Of a stretch of 8,112 bases of DNA, positions 1-6,130 are shown one piece after another (positions within the stretch are counted from its first letter, which is position 1; every line of letters starts with the position of its first letter). Location: positions 1 through 8,112 of the forward strand of contig CAMNDR010000029.1 of assembly GCA_946535685.1 (NCBI GenBank), written 5' to 3'. The notes beneath the pieces were generated by a model. The model was not told where the DNA came from and ran no database searches. It worked only from the letters and a program-made list of their open reading frames with translations. Position numbers and translations under genes: made by a program. This stretch comes from an uncultured Clostridia bacterium. Its GTDB lineage: Bacteria; Bacillota; Clostridia; Oscillospirales; Ruminococcaceae.

Positions 1-60
1 GACCTGACCAGCTTTTTGAAAAAAGCTGGACCAAAAACTTTTAAGTTCGCTCCGCACTTT
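1..60. repeat. Hairpin-rich intergenic repeat, cut by the window edge
   Basis: Positions 8-17 (CCAGCTTTTT) and 20-29 (AAAAAGCTGG) are perfect inverse complements separated by two bases. A second small palindrome, AACTT and AAGTT around two bases on the minus strand, lies at about 38-49 beside a run of five A/T. The block lies 40-90 bases downstream of the stop of the minus-strand gene ending at 101, so it could end that operon. There is no long T run directly after the main hairpin on either strand, so it is not a textbook terminator. The style resembles intergenic repeats that I recall from gut Clostridia, but this is memory, not a search. The left boundary is not visible. Confidence 0.45.
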
Positions 61-100
61 CATGAATGGTTTTTTGACAGCCTTAATTCTGCATCGCGGA

Positions 101-700
101 TCAGATGGAATCCTCATCCATTTTTGAGAGAAACAGCGCACATTCCATCGCCAGACGGAAGGCATCTGCCGGAGTGATGACCTTGCTGCAGATCATCAGC
201 ATGTTCTGCAGGACGATGGCGAACAGCACCGGCCATTCCTCCGGGCTTTCGCAGTATTTTACGGTCATGTTGTCATAGATCCCGTCCCAGCAGTTTTTGA
301 TCTCGCCGTAGACATAGGCAGGCGGGAACACGTTCCAGATCCGGTAGGCCGGATCCCCGAGCACGGATGCCGCACGCTGCACGAGCGGGATCACATCCGG
401 CACGTCCTCCCCCGGCGCTGCCTGCTGGTAAAAGCCGCGGCAGGCGGAGAGAATGCTGTACTGTCCTTCGAGCAGGAATTTGTTGACATCATCGCCCATG
501 TAGAATTTCTTGTTATCATTTGTCCCTACAACGACAAAATTGCCGTTTGCGGCCTTCACTGCCTGGTGGCAGGCATAGCCTGCAAGACCGGAGGCAAACA
601 GCAGCCCCCGCTGCGCATCAAAGCCCTTTTCCGTGGAAAAGACGCTGTTGAACATCTGCATGATGCTGCCCGCATTCCGGGCAATTCTCTCTAAATCCAT
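101..700 (-). CDS. Conserved-looking hypothetical protein, 199 residues
   Basis: I do not recognise this protein. The start at 700 (MDLERIARNAG) is chosen because AAAGGAGG at 708-715 sits 7 bases upstream; the reading frame continues upstream to 796, but that would run back into kptA with no ribosome site. The protein looks cytoplasmic: no signal peptide and no clear membrane span. Visible landmarks are a small-residue segment at residues 31-51 (GLLFASGLAGYACHQAV), a basic/acidic turn around residues 59-75 (GTNDNKKFYMGDDVNKF), a Trp/Pro/Tyr-rich centre at 122-139, and a hydrophobic helix near 158-172. It contains cysteines at 44, 87, 137, 150, 171 and 187 with no zinc-finger spacing. It is the last gene of the minus-strand operon, 38 bases after kptA, and has the strongest ribosome site of the four. 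A TATACT hexamer at 727-732 could be an internal -10 box, but the -35 is poor. Function unknown. Confidence 0.85.
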   Translation of the reverse strand: MDLERIARNAGSIMQMFNSVFSTEKGFDAQRGLLFASGLAGYACHQAVKAANGNFVVVGTNDNKKFYMGDDVNKFLLEGQYSILSACRGFYQQAAPGEDVPDVIPLVQRAASVLGDPAYRIWNVFPPAYVYGEIKNCWDGIYDNMTVKYCESPEEWPVLFAIVLQNMLMICSKVITPADAFRLAMECALFLSKMDEDSI

Positions 701-707
701 AGTGGTT

Positions 708-715
708 CCTCCTTT
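708..715 (-). promoter_or_regulatory. Ribosome binding site of the 199-residue protein
   Basis: AAAGGAGG on the minus strand, 7 bases before the ATG at 700. It decides the start: the longer frame reaching to 796 has no comparable site and would overlap the end of kptA. Confidence 0.85.
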
Positions 716-738
716 AATGATGATGAAGTATAATTGAT

Positions 739-1287
739 TCAGTGCTTTTCTGACAGATCTTCGAGATATTCCGGCGGCACGGCTCTGGTGAGCCATACGC
801 CGTTGACGGACTGGTAGAATTGATGGCCGCAGTCTGCCATGGCTCCGGCGGCGATGCGGAATATATGCGGCTTGCCGTGCCGGATGCCGACCTTCTGCGC
901 CGTTTCGGTATCGGCGGAAAGATGGACATACAGCCGGCTCATCGGCCTGAGCCCCTCTGCACGGATGGCGGGGACAAAGCGCTCCGCAGTGCCGTGGTAC
1001 AGGTATTCCGGCGGCTGCTTTTCCTGCAGCTCCACATCCACGGCAACGGAATGCCCCTGGTTCGCCCGGATGCGGCTGCCGTCCTCACTGAACGCATAGC
1101 GCCCCTTGGCATCCGTCCGCACGATCTCCTCAAGGATGGCACGGCTGATCGGATGCCCCGCCGCCTGCATGCCCTGCAGGAGCGCTTCCACATCCGCCCA
1201 GCCGTGGGCATCGAGTGTCAGCCCCGCTGCCTCCGGCTTGTGGCGGAGGATGAGGGCGAGAAATTTGCTGGTCTGGGTCAGATCCAT
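739..1287 (-). CDS. kptA: RNA 2'-phosphotransferase, KptA/Tpt1 family
   Basis: Family role: NAD+-dependent removal of an internal RNA 2'-phosphate, giving ADP-ribose 1'',2''-cyclic phosphate and nicotinamide. In fungi this completes tRNA splicing; the bacterial substrate is unknown. All signature motifs are seen. With the ATG at 1287 the protein has 182 residues, the normal size. SKFLALILRHKPE holds the catalytic Arg15-His16, RANQGHS (74-80) holds Arg74, YLYHGT (96-100) and LYVHLS (119-124) form the NAD site, and GIRHGK supplies Arg136. These match the Arg-His-Arg-Arg tetrad known from yeast Tpt1. The N-terminal part is the winged-helix RNA-binding half and the C-terminal part the ADP-ribosyltransferase fold. 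AAAGGAAG at 1296-1303 lies 8 bases upstream of the chosen ATG. A GTG at 1296 in the same frame would overlap the previous stop as GTGA and add three residues; it is less likely because the ribosome site would abut it. It lies in a tight operon behind the DUF998-like gene. Confidence 0.95.
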   Translation of the reverse strand: MDLTQTSKFLALILRHKPEAAGLTLDAHGWADVEALLQGMQAAGHPISRAILEEIVRTDAKGRYAFSEDGSRIRANQGHSVAVDVELQEKQPPEYLYHGTAERFVPAIRAEGLRPMSRLYVHLSADTETAQKVGIRHGKPHIFRIAAGAMADCGHQFYQSVNGVWLTRAVPPEYLEDLSEKH

Positions 1288-1292
1288 GTATC

Positions 1293-1901
1293 TCACTTCC
1301 TTTGGTCATCCGGGGGCTCTCCGTATTGCTCCGTCTGCAGCTCGATGAGCAGGAGGAGGATGAAGAGGTTCTCCCAGATGAAAAATGTCATAAACAGCGC
1401 CGGAATGCCCAGAAAATAGAGCAGAATGAACACGCCTGCATACAGGAGCGAGCACAGCGCCGGGATGCGCTGCTTTGCGCTTTTTGCCAGCACCGCCGTC
1501 AGAATGAATGAAACGGTCACTGCCAGCATCAGGGCGATCGCAAAGGCATTGTGCAGGTCGATCGTGAAGGGTGTCGGCGCATCGCTGAAGGTGTTGAACG
1601 GGAACCATGCCGTGCCGGTAATATTCAGGAAAATCACGGCATAGACGAGCTTCCGGAGCAGATGCATCCGGGCGGCTGCGACATAGTACGCCAGCAGCCC
1701 GGTCATGATGGCGGCGGTGCAGAAATAGAGCACGGATGTCCAGCGCTGCAGCCCGACATAGGCGGAAAAGGAGATGCCGAGATCATACAGATGATTCCCG
1801 CTGCTCCAGGCAGAGGCGACGGCGATGACGGCTGTCAGGAGAAACAGGCCGCCGCAGAGCAGCGGGATGCGGCATCGCAGCCGCTGAACTGCCCTACTCA
1901 T
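1293..1901 (-). CDS. DUF998-like six-span membrane protein
   Basis: A 202-residue integral membrane protein with about six hydrophobic spans, near residues 13-32, 53-77, 83-103, 116-139, 147-165 and 168-187. The N-terminus is basic (RAVQRLRCR), suggesting it stays in the cytoplasm. Between spans lie family-like motifs: LGISFSAYVG before span 2, WFPFN at the end of span 3, and DLHNAFA at the start of span 4; the His in the last is the kind of conserved polar residue seen in DUF998 proteins. No enzymatic function is established for that family, so none is claimed here. The start codon overlaps the stop of the upstream GTPase gene as ATGA (1898-1901), with GGGGG at 1906-1910 as a close ribosome site, so translation is probably coupled. 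The C-terminal tail is short, acidic and soluble. The assignment to DUF998 rests on motif pattern and topology only. Confidence 0.85.
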   Translation of the reverse strand: MSRAVQRLRCRIPLLCGGLFLLTAVIAVASAWSSGNHLYDLGISFSAYVGLQRWTSVLYFCTAAIMTGLLAYYVAAARMHLLRKLVYAVIFLNITGTAWFPFNTFSDAPTPFTIDLHNAFAIALMLAVTVSFILTAVLAKSAKQRIPALCSLLYAGVFILLYFLGIPALFMTFFIWENLFILLLLIELQTEQYGEPPDDQRK

Positions 1902-4459
1902 TTTGCCCCCAGATGGGAGGCCATCTGCTTTTCGGCTTCCCGGATCTCCGCGCGCAGCTCGGCGGCAGACATCCGGAAGGCGCCGTTTCCGAGGATGATG
2001 ATCTGCTCCGTGCCGTCCGAGGTGGCGACCCGCACACGGTAATCCTTCACGAGCTCATGGGAAATGCGCTCGATGTAGGAATCTGCCGTTTCGGCTTCCT
2101 TCGTATAGACGATGCTGATGCCGCTCTCCTGCACGACGCTGCCGGGATTGCCCCTGACCCGGTAGGCATCGAATACCACGATCAGCTCGCACTGCCGGTA
2201 GCCCCGGTAATTTGCCAGGATATGGATGAGATCCGCACGGGCGGCATCAAGATTCTCTGCCGCTGTCTTTTTGAGATCGTCCCATGCAAAGATGATGTTA
2301 TAGCCGTCCACGAGCAGATATTCCGGCCCCTTCGGCAGCGGAACCGGCCTGGATGCGGGCTTTTCCGTATGCAGATGATGCCGCTCGTCACGCTTGTCCC
2401 GCTTCACGGCGCCATAGGTGCGCTCGAAGATCTCCATGAGCTCCTTGTCCTGTGCGGCACTCCCGGTATAGGCTTCCCGGACAGCCCGCACGGGCGCAGA
2501 GACCGTGACTTCGGAGCGCTCCCGGAGATAACTCTCGGTATGCATCCGCTGCGGCACCTCGTCCCATTTCACGAGCTCGCCTGCCCCGTGGGAGCAGAAG
2601 ACGGAATCCGGGGAATTGTCTAGATCGCTCTCCGGCCGGTAATCCGCCGCTGCGATGACGGCATCCGCATGCACACACGGCGCATAGCCGGAAGCCACGG
2701 CGGAAAACCGCCCGCGTCCCCGTGTGAACTCCGTCACCTCGGCTTTGTAGGTCATCAGGAAGGCGGCGGGCGCTTCGCCGGTCAGGAGCGTGAATTCTCC
2801 CGCTGTTTCGGGGGCGGAGAGCTTTGCACCGGCGTTCTGCAGATCGGTCATGGCTCTGCCGACAGTGCCGGACGGGATCTCCAGCCGGAAGCGCATCCAC
2901 GGCTCCAGCAAAACGCTTTCGGCCTGCATCAGTCCCTGCCGGACAGCCCGGTAGGTCGCCTGCCGGAAGTCGCCGCCCTCGGTGTGCTTCTTGTGCGCAC
3001 GGCCGGCGGTCAGGGTGATCTTCATATCCGTGATGGGCGAGCCGGTCAGCACGCCGACATGCTGCTTTTCCCGCAGATGCGTCAGAATGAGCCGCTGCCA
3101 GTTGCGGTCGAGCGCATCCTCCCTGCAGACGGACGAGAACACCAGCCCGCTCCCACGCTTTCCCGGTTCGAGCAGCAGCCGCACCTCGGCATAATGCCGC
3201 AGCGGCTCATAATGTCCCATGCCTTCGACCGTATCGGCGATGGTCTCCTTATAGGCCACGCCGCCGGGGACAAATTCCGCCCGGATCCCGAAGCGCTCCT
3301 CCAGCACATGCTGCAGAACCGCCTGCTGGATCTCGCCCATGAGCAGCACATGGATCTCCTGCAGACGGCCGGAGAACTGCACATGGAGCTGCGGATCCTC
3401 CTCGCCGAGCTTCCGGAGCGCCGTGAGCGCCGTGTGGACAGAAACGCCCTCCGGGAGCTGCACCGCATAGCGCAGCACCGGCTCCAGCACGGGCGCTGCG
3501 GCATCCTCCTCGGTGCCGAGCCCCTGTCCGGGATAGGTCTCCGAAAGACCGGTCACGGCGCAGACCGTGCCGGGATAGACCTCGTCTGCCTGGGTGAATC
3601 TGGCACCGGAATACAGCCGGATCCGGCTGACCTTCTCCTCGCCGCAGACCGTGTCCCGCACATGCAGCACGCCGCCGGTGATCTTCATATGCGTCAGGCG
3701 GCTGCCCTGCTCATCCTCGGTGATCTTGTAGACCCTCGCACCGAAGGCGGGGCGTTCCTCCAGCGGGAGCGTCAGCTTCAGCAGGAGCTCCAGCAGCGCC
3801 GGAACACCGTCGAGCTTCAGCGCTGCGCCGAAGATGCACGGAAAGATATGCCGCAGCCGGATCGCCTGCGCAAGAGCGGCTTCGGTCAGCGGTTCCCCGG
3901 CGAGCACCTGCTCCATGAGCACCTCGTCACAGCTTCCGGCGGCTTCGGCGAACGCCTCGTCCTGCTCCGGATAGCGGCTGAAATCGACGCATGCCGTCCC
4001 GAACCGGCCGCAGAGCTGCGTCATGAGCTCGTCCCGGGTCAGGTGGGAAATGTCCATCTTGTTGAGGAAAAGGAAGACCGGCACGCCTGCATGCTGCAGC
4101 AGCTTCCAGAGCGTTTCGGTGTGGCTCTGGATGCCCTCGGAGCCGCTGACGACCAAAATTGCATAGTCGAGGACGGAGAGCGTGCGCTCCATTTCGGCGG
4201 AAAAATCCACATGTCCCGGTGTATCGAGCAGATTCAGCTCGATTTCCGGATGATCGGGATCGGGCAGCAGGATGCGTGCCTGCTTGGAGAAAATGGTGAT
4301 GCCCCGTTCCTTTTCGAGGGCATCGGTATCGAGAAAGGCATCGCCGTGATCGACCCGGCCGAGCCGCCGGAGCGCACCTGCTGTGTAGAGCAGTCCCTCC
4401 GAGAGCGTGGTCTTGCCGGAGTCAACATGGGCGAGAATGCCGATGGTCAGACGTTTCAT
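1898..4459 (-). CDS. TetM/EF-G-like ribosomal GTPase fused to a YacP/Rae1-type NYN ribonuclease domain
   Basis: An 853-residue translational GTPase. The GTP-binding motifs are intact: G1 AHVDSGKTT at 10-18, switch-I RGITI at 52-56, G3 DTPGH at 79-83, G4 NKMD at 133-136, with GAALKLDG (211-218) at G5. Rough EF-G-style domains II-V follow at 235-320, 325-395, 400-520 and 520-600. A connector contains the motif SPDSVFCSHGAG (616-627). Residues about 713-845 form a NYN/PIN-like nuclease domain of the YacP/Rae1 type, with acidic residues in LLVDGYN (Asp718), VVFDAY (Asp764), TADSYIE (Asp793) and TSDGTEQ (Asp815). TetM itself is about 640 residues, so the nuclease part is an addition. Rae1 of Bacillus cleaves mRNA in the ribosomal A site, the same site TetM enters. 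The domain IV tip reads HKKHTEGGDF (489-498), not the YSPVS loop of TetM, so tetracycline resistance is doubtful. The start at 4459 is set by AAAGGAA 5 bases upstream; an ATG at 4477 lacks such a site. First gene of the operon. Confidence 0.93.
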   Translation of the reverse strand: MKRLTIGILAHVDSGKTTLSEGLLYTAGALRRLGRVDHGDAFLDTDALEKERGITIFSKQARILLPDPDHPEIELNLLDTPGHVDFSAEMERTLSVLDYAILVVSGSEGIQSHTETLWKLLQHAGVPVFLFLNKMDISHLTRDELMTQLCGRFGTACVDFSRYPEQDEAFAEAAGSCDEVLMEQVLAGEPLTEAALAQAIRLRHIFPCIFGAALKLDGVPALLELLLKLTLPLEERPAFGARVYKITEDEQGSRLTHMKITGGVLHVRDTVCGEEKVSRIRLYSGARFTQADEVYPGTVCAVTGLSETYPGQGLGTEEDAAAPVLEPVLRYAVQLPEGVSVHTALTALRKLGEEDPQLHVQFSGRLQEIHVLLMGEIQQAVLQHVLEERFGIRAEFVPGGVAYKETIADTVEGMGHYEPLRHYAEVRLLLEPGKRGSGLVFSSVCREDALDRNWQRLILTHLREKQHVGVLTGSPITDMKITLTAGRAHKKHTEGGDFRQATYRAVRQGLMQAESVLLEPWMRFRLEIPSGTVGRAMTDLQNAGAKLSAPETAGEFTLLTGEAPAAFLMTYKAEVTEFTRGRGRFSAVASGYAPCVHADAVIAAADYRPESDLDNSPDSVFCSHGAGELVKWDEVPQRMHTESYLRERSEVTVSAPVRAVREAYTGSAAQDKELMEIFERTYGAVKRDKRDERHHLHTEKPASRPVPLPKGPEYLLVDGYNIIFAWDDLKKTAAENLDAARADLIHILANYRGYRQCELIVVFDAYRVRGNPGSVVQESGISIVYTKEAETADSYIERISHELVKDYRVRVATSDGTEQIIILGNGAFRMSAAELRAEIREAEKQMASHLGAK

Positions 4460-4464
4460 GGATG

Positions 4465-4471
4465 TTCCTTT
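4465..4471 (-). promoter_or_regulatory. Ribosome binding site of the GTPase-NYN fusion
   Basis: AAAGGAA on the minus strand, 5 bases before the ATG at 4459. It lies inside the six-codon extension that would result from the upstream ATG at 4477, which argues for the shorter start. Confidence 0.75.
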
Positions 4472-4545
4472 CTTCATTGGCTATTCATATAAAATTCACG
4501 AAAATTTCTCATTTTAAATTTATAATAGAGTCATATCATCAACCT
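4472..4545. promoter_or_regulatory. Divergent promoter region between the GTPase operon and the zinc-ribbon gene
   Basis: The 100 bases between the divergent starts (4459 and 4560) are strikingly AT-rich compared with the flanking genes. On the plus strand a perfect TATAAT stands at 4521-4526, about 34 bases before the plus-strand start codon; no good -35 hexamer lies 16-18 bases upstream (TTCACG at 4495-4500 is 20 bases away). On the minus strand, TTGATG at 4534-4539 followed after 18 bases by TTTAAA is a weak candidate, and TATTAT overlaps the plus-strand -10. The plus-strand -10 is a reasonable call; the minus-strand promoter must be here or nearby but its boxes are uncertain. Confidence 0.5.
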
Positions 4546-4559
4546 GGGAGGGATCACAT

Positions 4560-5021
4560 ATGAAAGAATGCCCGTTATGCAAATCGAAGCTCCATGATTA
4601 TGAAATGCAGTGCAGCTGCGGCTATTCCTTTATGGTCGCCGATGCACAGAGCAGCAGTCCGGATCTTGCAGAAGCGGAAAAGCGCATCGAAGAGCAGATC
4701 GCCAATCCGCCGAAGATTCCGCAGCCGATACCGGCTCCGGCTCCTGCGCCTGCACCGGTACAGCAGATGCCCCAGATGCAGCAGGCACCCGCTCCGCAGT
4801 ATCCCACCTATCGGTCTGTTCATGTTCCGGTCTGGGTGAAGATACTCGTCTTCTTCTGTCCGCCTCTTGGCTGGTGCATCATGACCGGCCTGATCGCCAA
4901 CGGAGATGATAAGAAAGCCTGGAACATCCTCGGCATTTCGCTGCTCCCGACGATCCTTTCGATCATTGCGGTGATCGCCGGCGTGATCTTGCTGCTTTCA
5001 GAACTGGGCGATCATTTTTAA
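4560..5021 (+). CDS. Zinc-ribbon, Pro/Ala-rich, two-span membrane protein
   Basis: A 153-residue protein of unknown function with a clear modular build. Residues 4-20 carry CPLC...CSC, four cysteines in CxxC-x10-CxC spacing, fitting a small zinc ribbon that would lie in the cytoplasm. A short acidic, helical segment (35-48) is followed by a low-complexity linker at 50-82 rich in Pro, Ala, Gln and Met, with a run of PA repeats at 59-66. Two hydrophobic spans follow at about 91-113 and 122-147, separated by a charged loop (NGDDKK). The C-terminus is only six residues past the second span. GGGAGGG at 4546-4552 lies 7 bases before the ATG. The gene is single, divergent from the GTPase operon, and ends 22 bases before an intrinsic terminator. 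Its zinc-ribbon spacing is the same as in the convergent neighbour at 5157-5837, suggesting related membrane proteins. Confidence 0.88.
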   Translation: MKECPLCKSKLHDYEMQCSCGYSFMVADAQSSSPDLAEAEKRIEEQIANPPKIPQPIPAPAPAPAPVQQMPQMQQAPAPQYPTYRSVHVPVWVKILVFFCPPLGWCIMTGLIANGDDKKAWNILGISLLPTILSIIAVIAGVILLLSELGDHF

Positions 5022-5042
5022 GCGCAGAGCATTTGTGAACAG

Positions 5043-5079
5043 AAGCCCCCTCTCCATCGGAGAGAGGGCTTTTGATTTT
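5043..5079 (+). terminator. Intrinsic terminator after the two-span zinc-ribbon gene
   Basis: AAGCCCCCTCTCC (5043-5055) pairs with GGAGAGAGGGCTT (5059-5071) around a three-base loop, 13 positions with one C/A mismatch, followed by the T-rich stretch TTTTGATTTT. It starts 22 bases after the stop codon at 5019-5021. On the minus strand the stem is followed by few T residues, so it works best for the plus-strand gene. Confidence 0.88.
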
Positions 5080-5080
5080 G

Positions 5081-5151
5081 GGCAACACCGCACAGAGCTG
5101 GTGGTGCAGATGCGCAGCCAAGCCGCCAGGCGGGCTTTGTGCGGTGTTGCC
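5081..5151. repeat. 71-base palindromic element, complete copy (MITE- or REP-like)
   Basis: The ends are 18-base inverse complements with one G-T wobble: GGCAACACCGCACAGAGC at 5081-5098 and its partner at 5134-5151; the outer 14 bases are perfect. The interior holds two further hairpins: 5099-5108 with 5111-5120 (mostly paired) and CCGC/GCGG at 5123-5126 and 5130-5133 around CAG. The whole element would therefore fold as a three-armed structure leaving almost no unpaired bases. TTTG lies directly outside both ends (5077-5080 and 5152-5155), a possible 4-base target duplication. It occupies the gap between two convergent genes. Its first 25 bases recur exactly at 6752-6776, which makes it a dispersed repeat and not just a terminator. 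No protein is encoded. Confidence 0.82.
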
Positions 5152-5156
5152 TTTGA

Positions 5157-5837
5157 TCACTCCGTCTGGAACGAGTCGATCCAGGAGAAGATATACGGCT
5201 CATATTCCGCATATTTCTTTTCCGGCGTAATGATGATCACGTCATAGATCGCCGTTTTCCCGACGCACATCGCATCCACGACATGCACGGAATCTGCGCC
5301 GAAGAAGATGCCGGTTTCCTTGTGCTCATATTCATAATAGAACATGCTGCCGCGGTCCTGGAGGTTGACCTCGTGGCCGTTTTCGTCCACGGCGGGCATG
5401 CGCTGCTTGATGATCTCCTCGAGCTTCTTGCGGCTGATGCTGCCGAGCGCCTTGGGATCATAGCTCATGGCGGAAATGGCGATCGCCGCCTCGCTGCTGC
5501 GCTTCTGCAGAAGCGAGCGCATGTCTGCGCTGTTCTCGATGACCTCGCTGTCCTTCATGCTGGCCGGGATGGTGATGGAATAGCCGGGGCCGCTGACACG
5601 CTCCCAGGATGCACGGTCGGTGACAGAGCGTTTCCCCTTGGTGGCTGAGGAAATGAGGAAGAAGGCCAGCAGCGCAAAGAGCAGTGCTCCGGCGATCATG
5701 CCGAGCACCAGCGGCAAGGCGCTCCGCTTCTTCGGATAGAGGTTCAGCGAATCCGGCCCCACATAGCCGGCGCTTGCCCCGCACTGACAGAACATCTGTC
5801 CGTCCTTCAGTTCCCTTCCGCATGCATTGCATCTCAT
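5157..5837 (-). CDS. Zinc-ribbon single-span membrane protein with extracytoplasmic domain
   Basis: A 226-residue protein of unknown function. The N-terminus carries CNAC (3-6) and CQC (17-19), the zinc-ribbon pattern CxxC-x10-CxC, within a typical zinc-ribbon context (RELKDGQMFCQCG). After a short basic stretch (KKR, 36-38) comes one strong hydrophobic span at about 41-64, then another basic patch and a soluble region of about 155 residues. The soluble part starts with SWERVSGPGYSITIPASM, a beta-rich opening resembling lipoprotein-like or PsbP/DUF-type secreted domains that handle stress or lipid, but I cannot name the family. By the positive-inside rule the orientation is not certain because both flanks are basic. 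The ATG at 5837 is preceded at 8 bases by AAGGGGG (5846-5852). It is single-gene, with its own strong promoter, and ends six bases from the palindromic element. Confidence 0.88.
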   Translation of the reverse strand: MRCNACGRELKDGQMFCQCGASAGYVGPDSLNLYPKKRSALPLVLGMIAGALLFALLAFFLISSATKGKRSVTDRASWERVSGPGYSITIPASMKDSEVIENSADMRSLLQKRSSEAAIAISAMSYDPKALGSISRKKLEEIIKQRMPAVDENGHEVNLQDRGSMFYYEYEHKETGIFFGADSVHVVDAMCVGKTAIYDVIIITPEKKYAEYEPYIFSWIDSFQTE

Positions 5838-5894
5838 GGTAAATTCCCCCTTGTATCATGGCAGCGGTTCTGTGCTGCATGTTATCTATTCTCC

Positions 5895-5923
5895 AGTATA
5901 CCAGATTGTGAACGGTTTGTAAA
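5895..5923 (-). promoter_or_regulatory. Extended -10 sigma-A-type promoter of the single-span zinc-ribbon gene
   Basis: On the minus strand TTTACA (5918-5923) and TATACT (5895-5900) are separated by exactly 17 bases, and the base pair TG stands one base upstream of the -10 (TGGTATACT), giving an extended -10. Predicted transcription start is near 5888, leaving a 5' untranslated region of about 50 bases before the ATG at 5837. Confidence 0.8.
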
Positions 5924-5997
5924 GAGCAGGGATTCAATTTTATGAGGCCACAGATTTTTTACGGATTTCGCATGTGATTTTTGTACAGTATGACGAA

Positions 5998-6044
5998 GCC
6001 CAGAGGCACCGGATTCCGGCGGTGTGCGGGCGTTTTTTCTTCTT
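5998..6044 (+). other. Orphan hairpin with T tract in the gene-free gap
   Basis: The stretch 5838-6238 (401 bases) holds no credible gene. Besides the two promoters and the rimP leader it contains this block: GCCC (5998-6001) with GGGC (6028-6031) and, inside, GCACCG (6006-6011) with CGGTGT (6020-6025), then TTTTTTCTTCTTTT. It has the shape of a plus-strand terminator, though the stem is interrupted, and no plus-strand gene lies upstream of it before the convergent pair. A short open frame crosses it (5974-6282) but has no ribosome site and no protein-like composition. Confidence 0.35.
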
Positions 6045-6130
6045 TTCAGAGAAACCATCAGACAAGGCGATAAAAATGCAGCATTTTGGAAGAAAAATGC
6101 GCATCTATTTGAAAAAATTGCAAAAAACCC

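Noticed and set aside
701..796. N-terminal extension of the 199-residue protein up to 796
   Set aside because: It overlaps the end of kptA and lacks a ribosome site, whereas AAAGGAGG directly precedes the internal ATG at 700.
820..1419. A 199-codon plus-strand frame opposite kptA
   Set aside because: Shadow of kptA and of the end of the membrane protein gene; no motif and no ribosome site.
2669..4492. A 607-codon open frame on the plus strand opposite the GTPase gene
   Set aside because: It is the mirror of a GC-rich coding frame. Its product is rich in His, Arg, Gly and Gln without any domain, it has no ribosome site, and the opposite strand encodes a protein with unmistakable GTPase motifs.
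4729..4770. Short tandem-like GC-rich repeat
   Set aside because: It only reflects the Pro-Ala codon run in the linker of the two-span zinc-ribbon protein.
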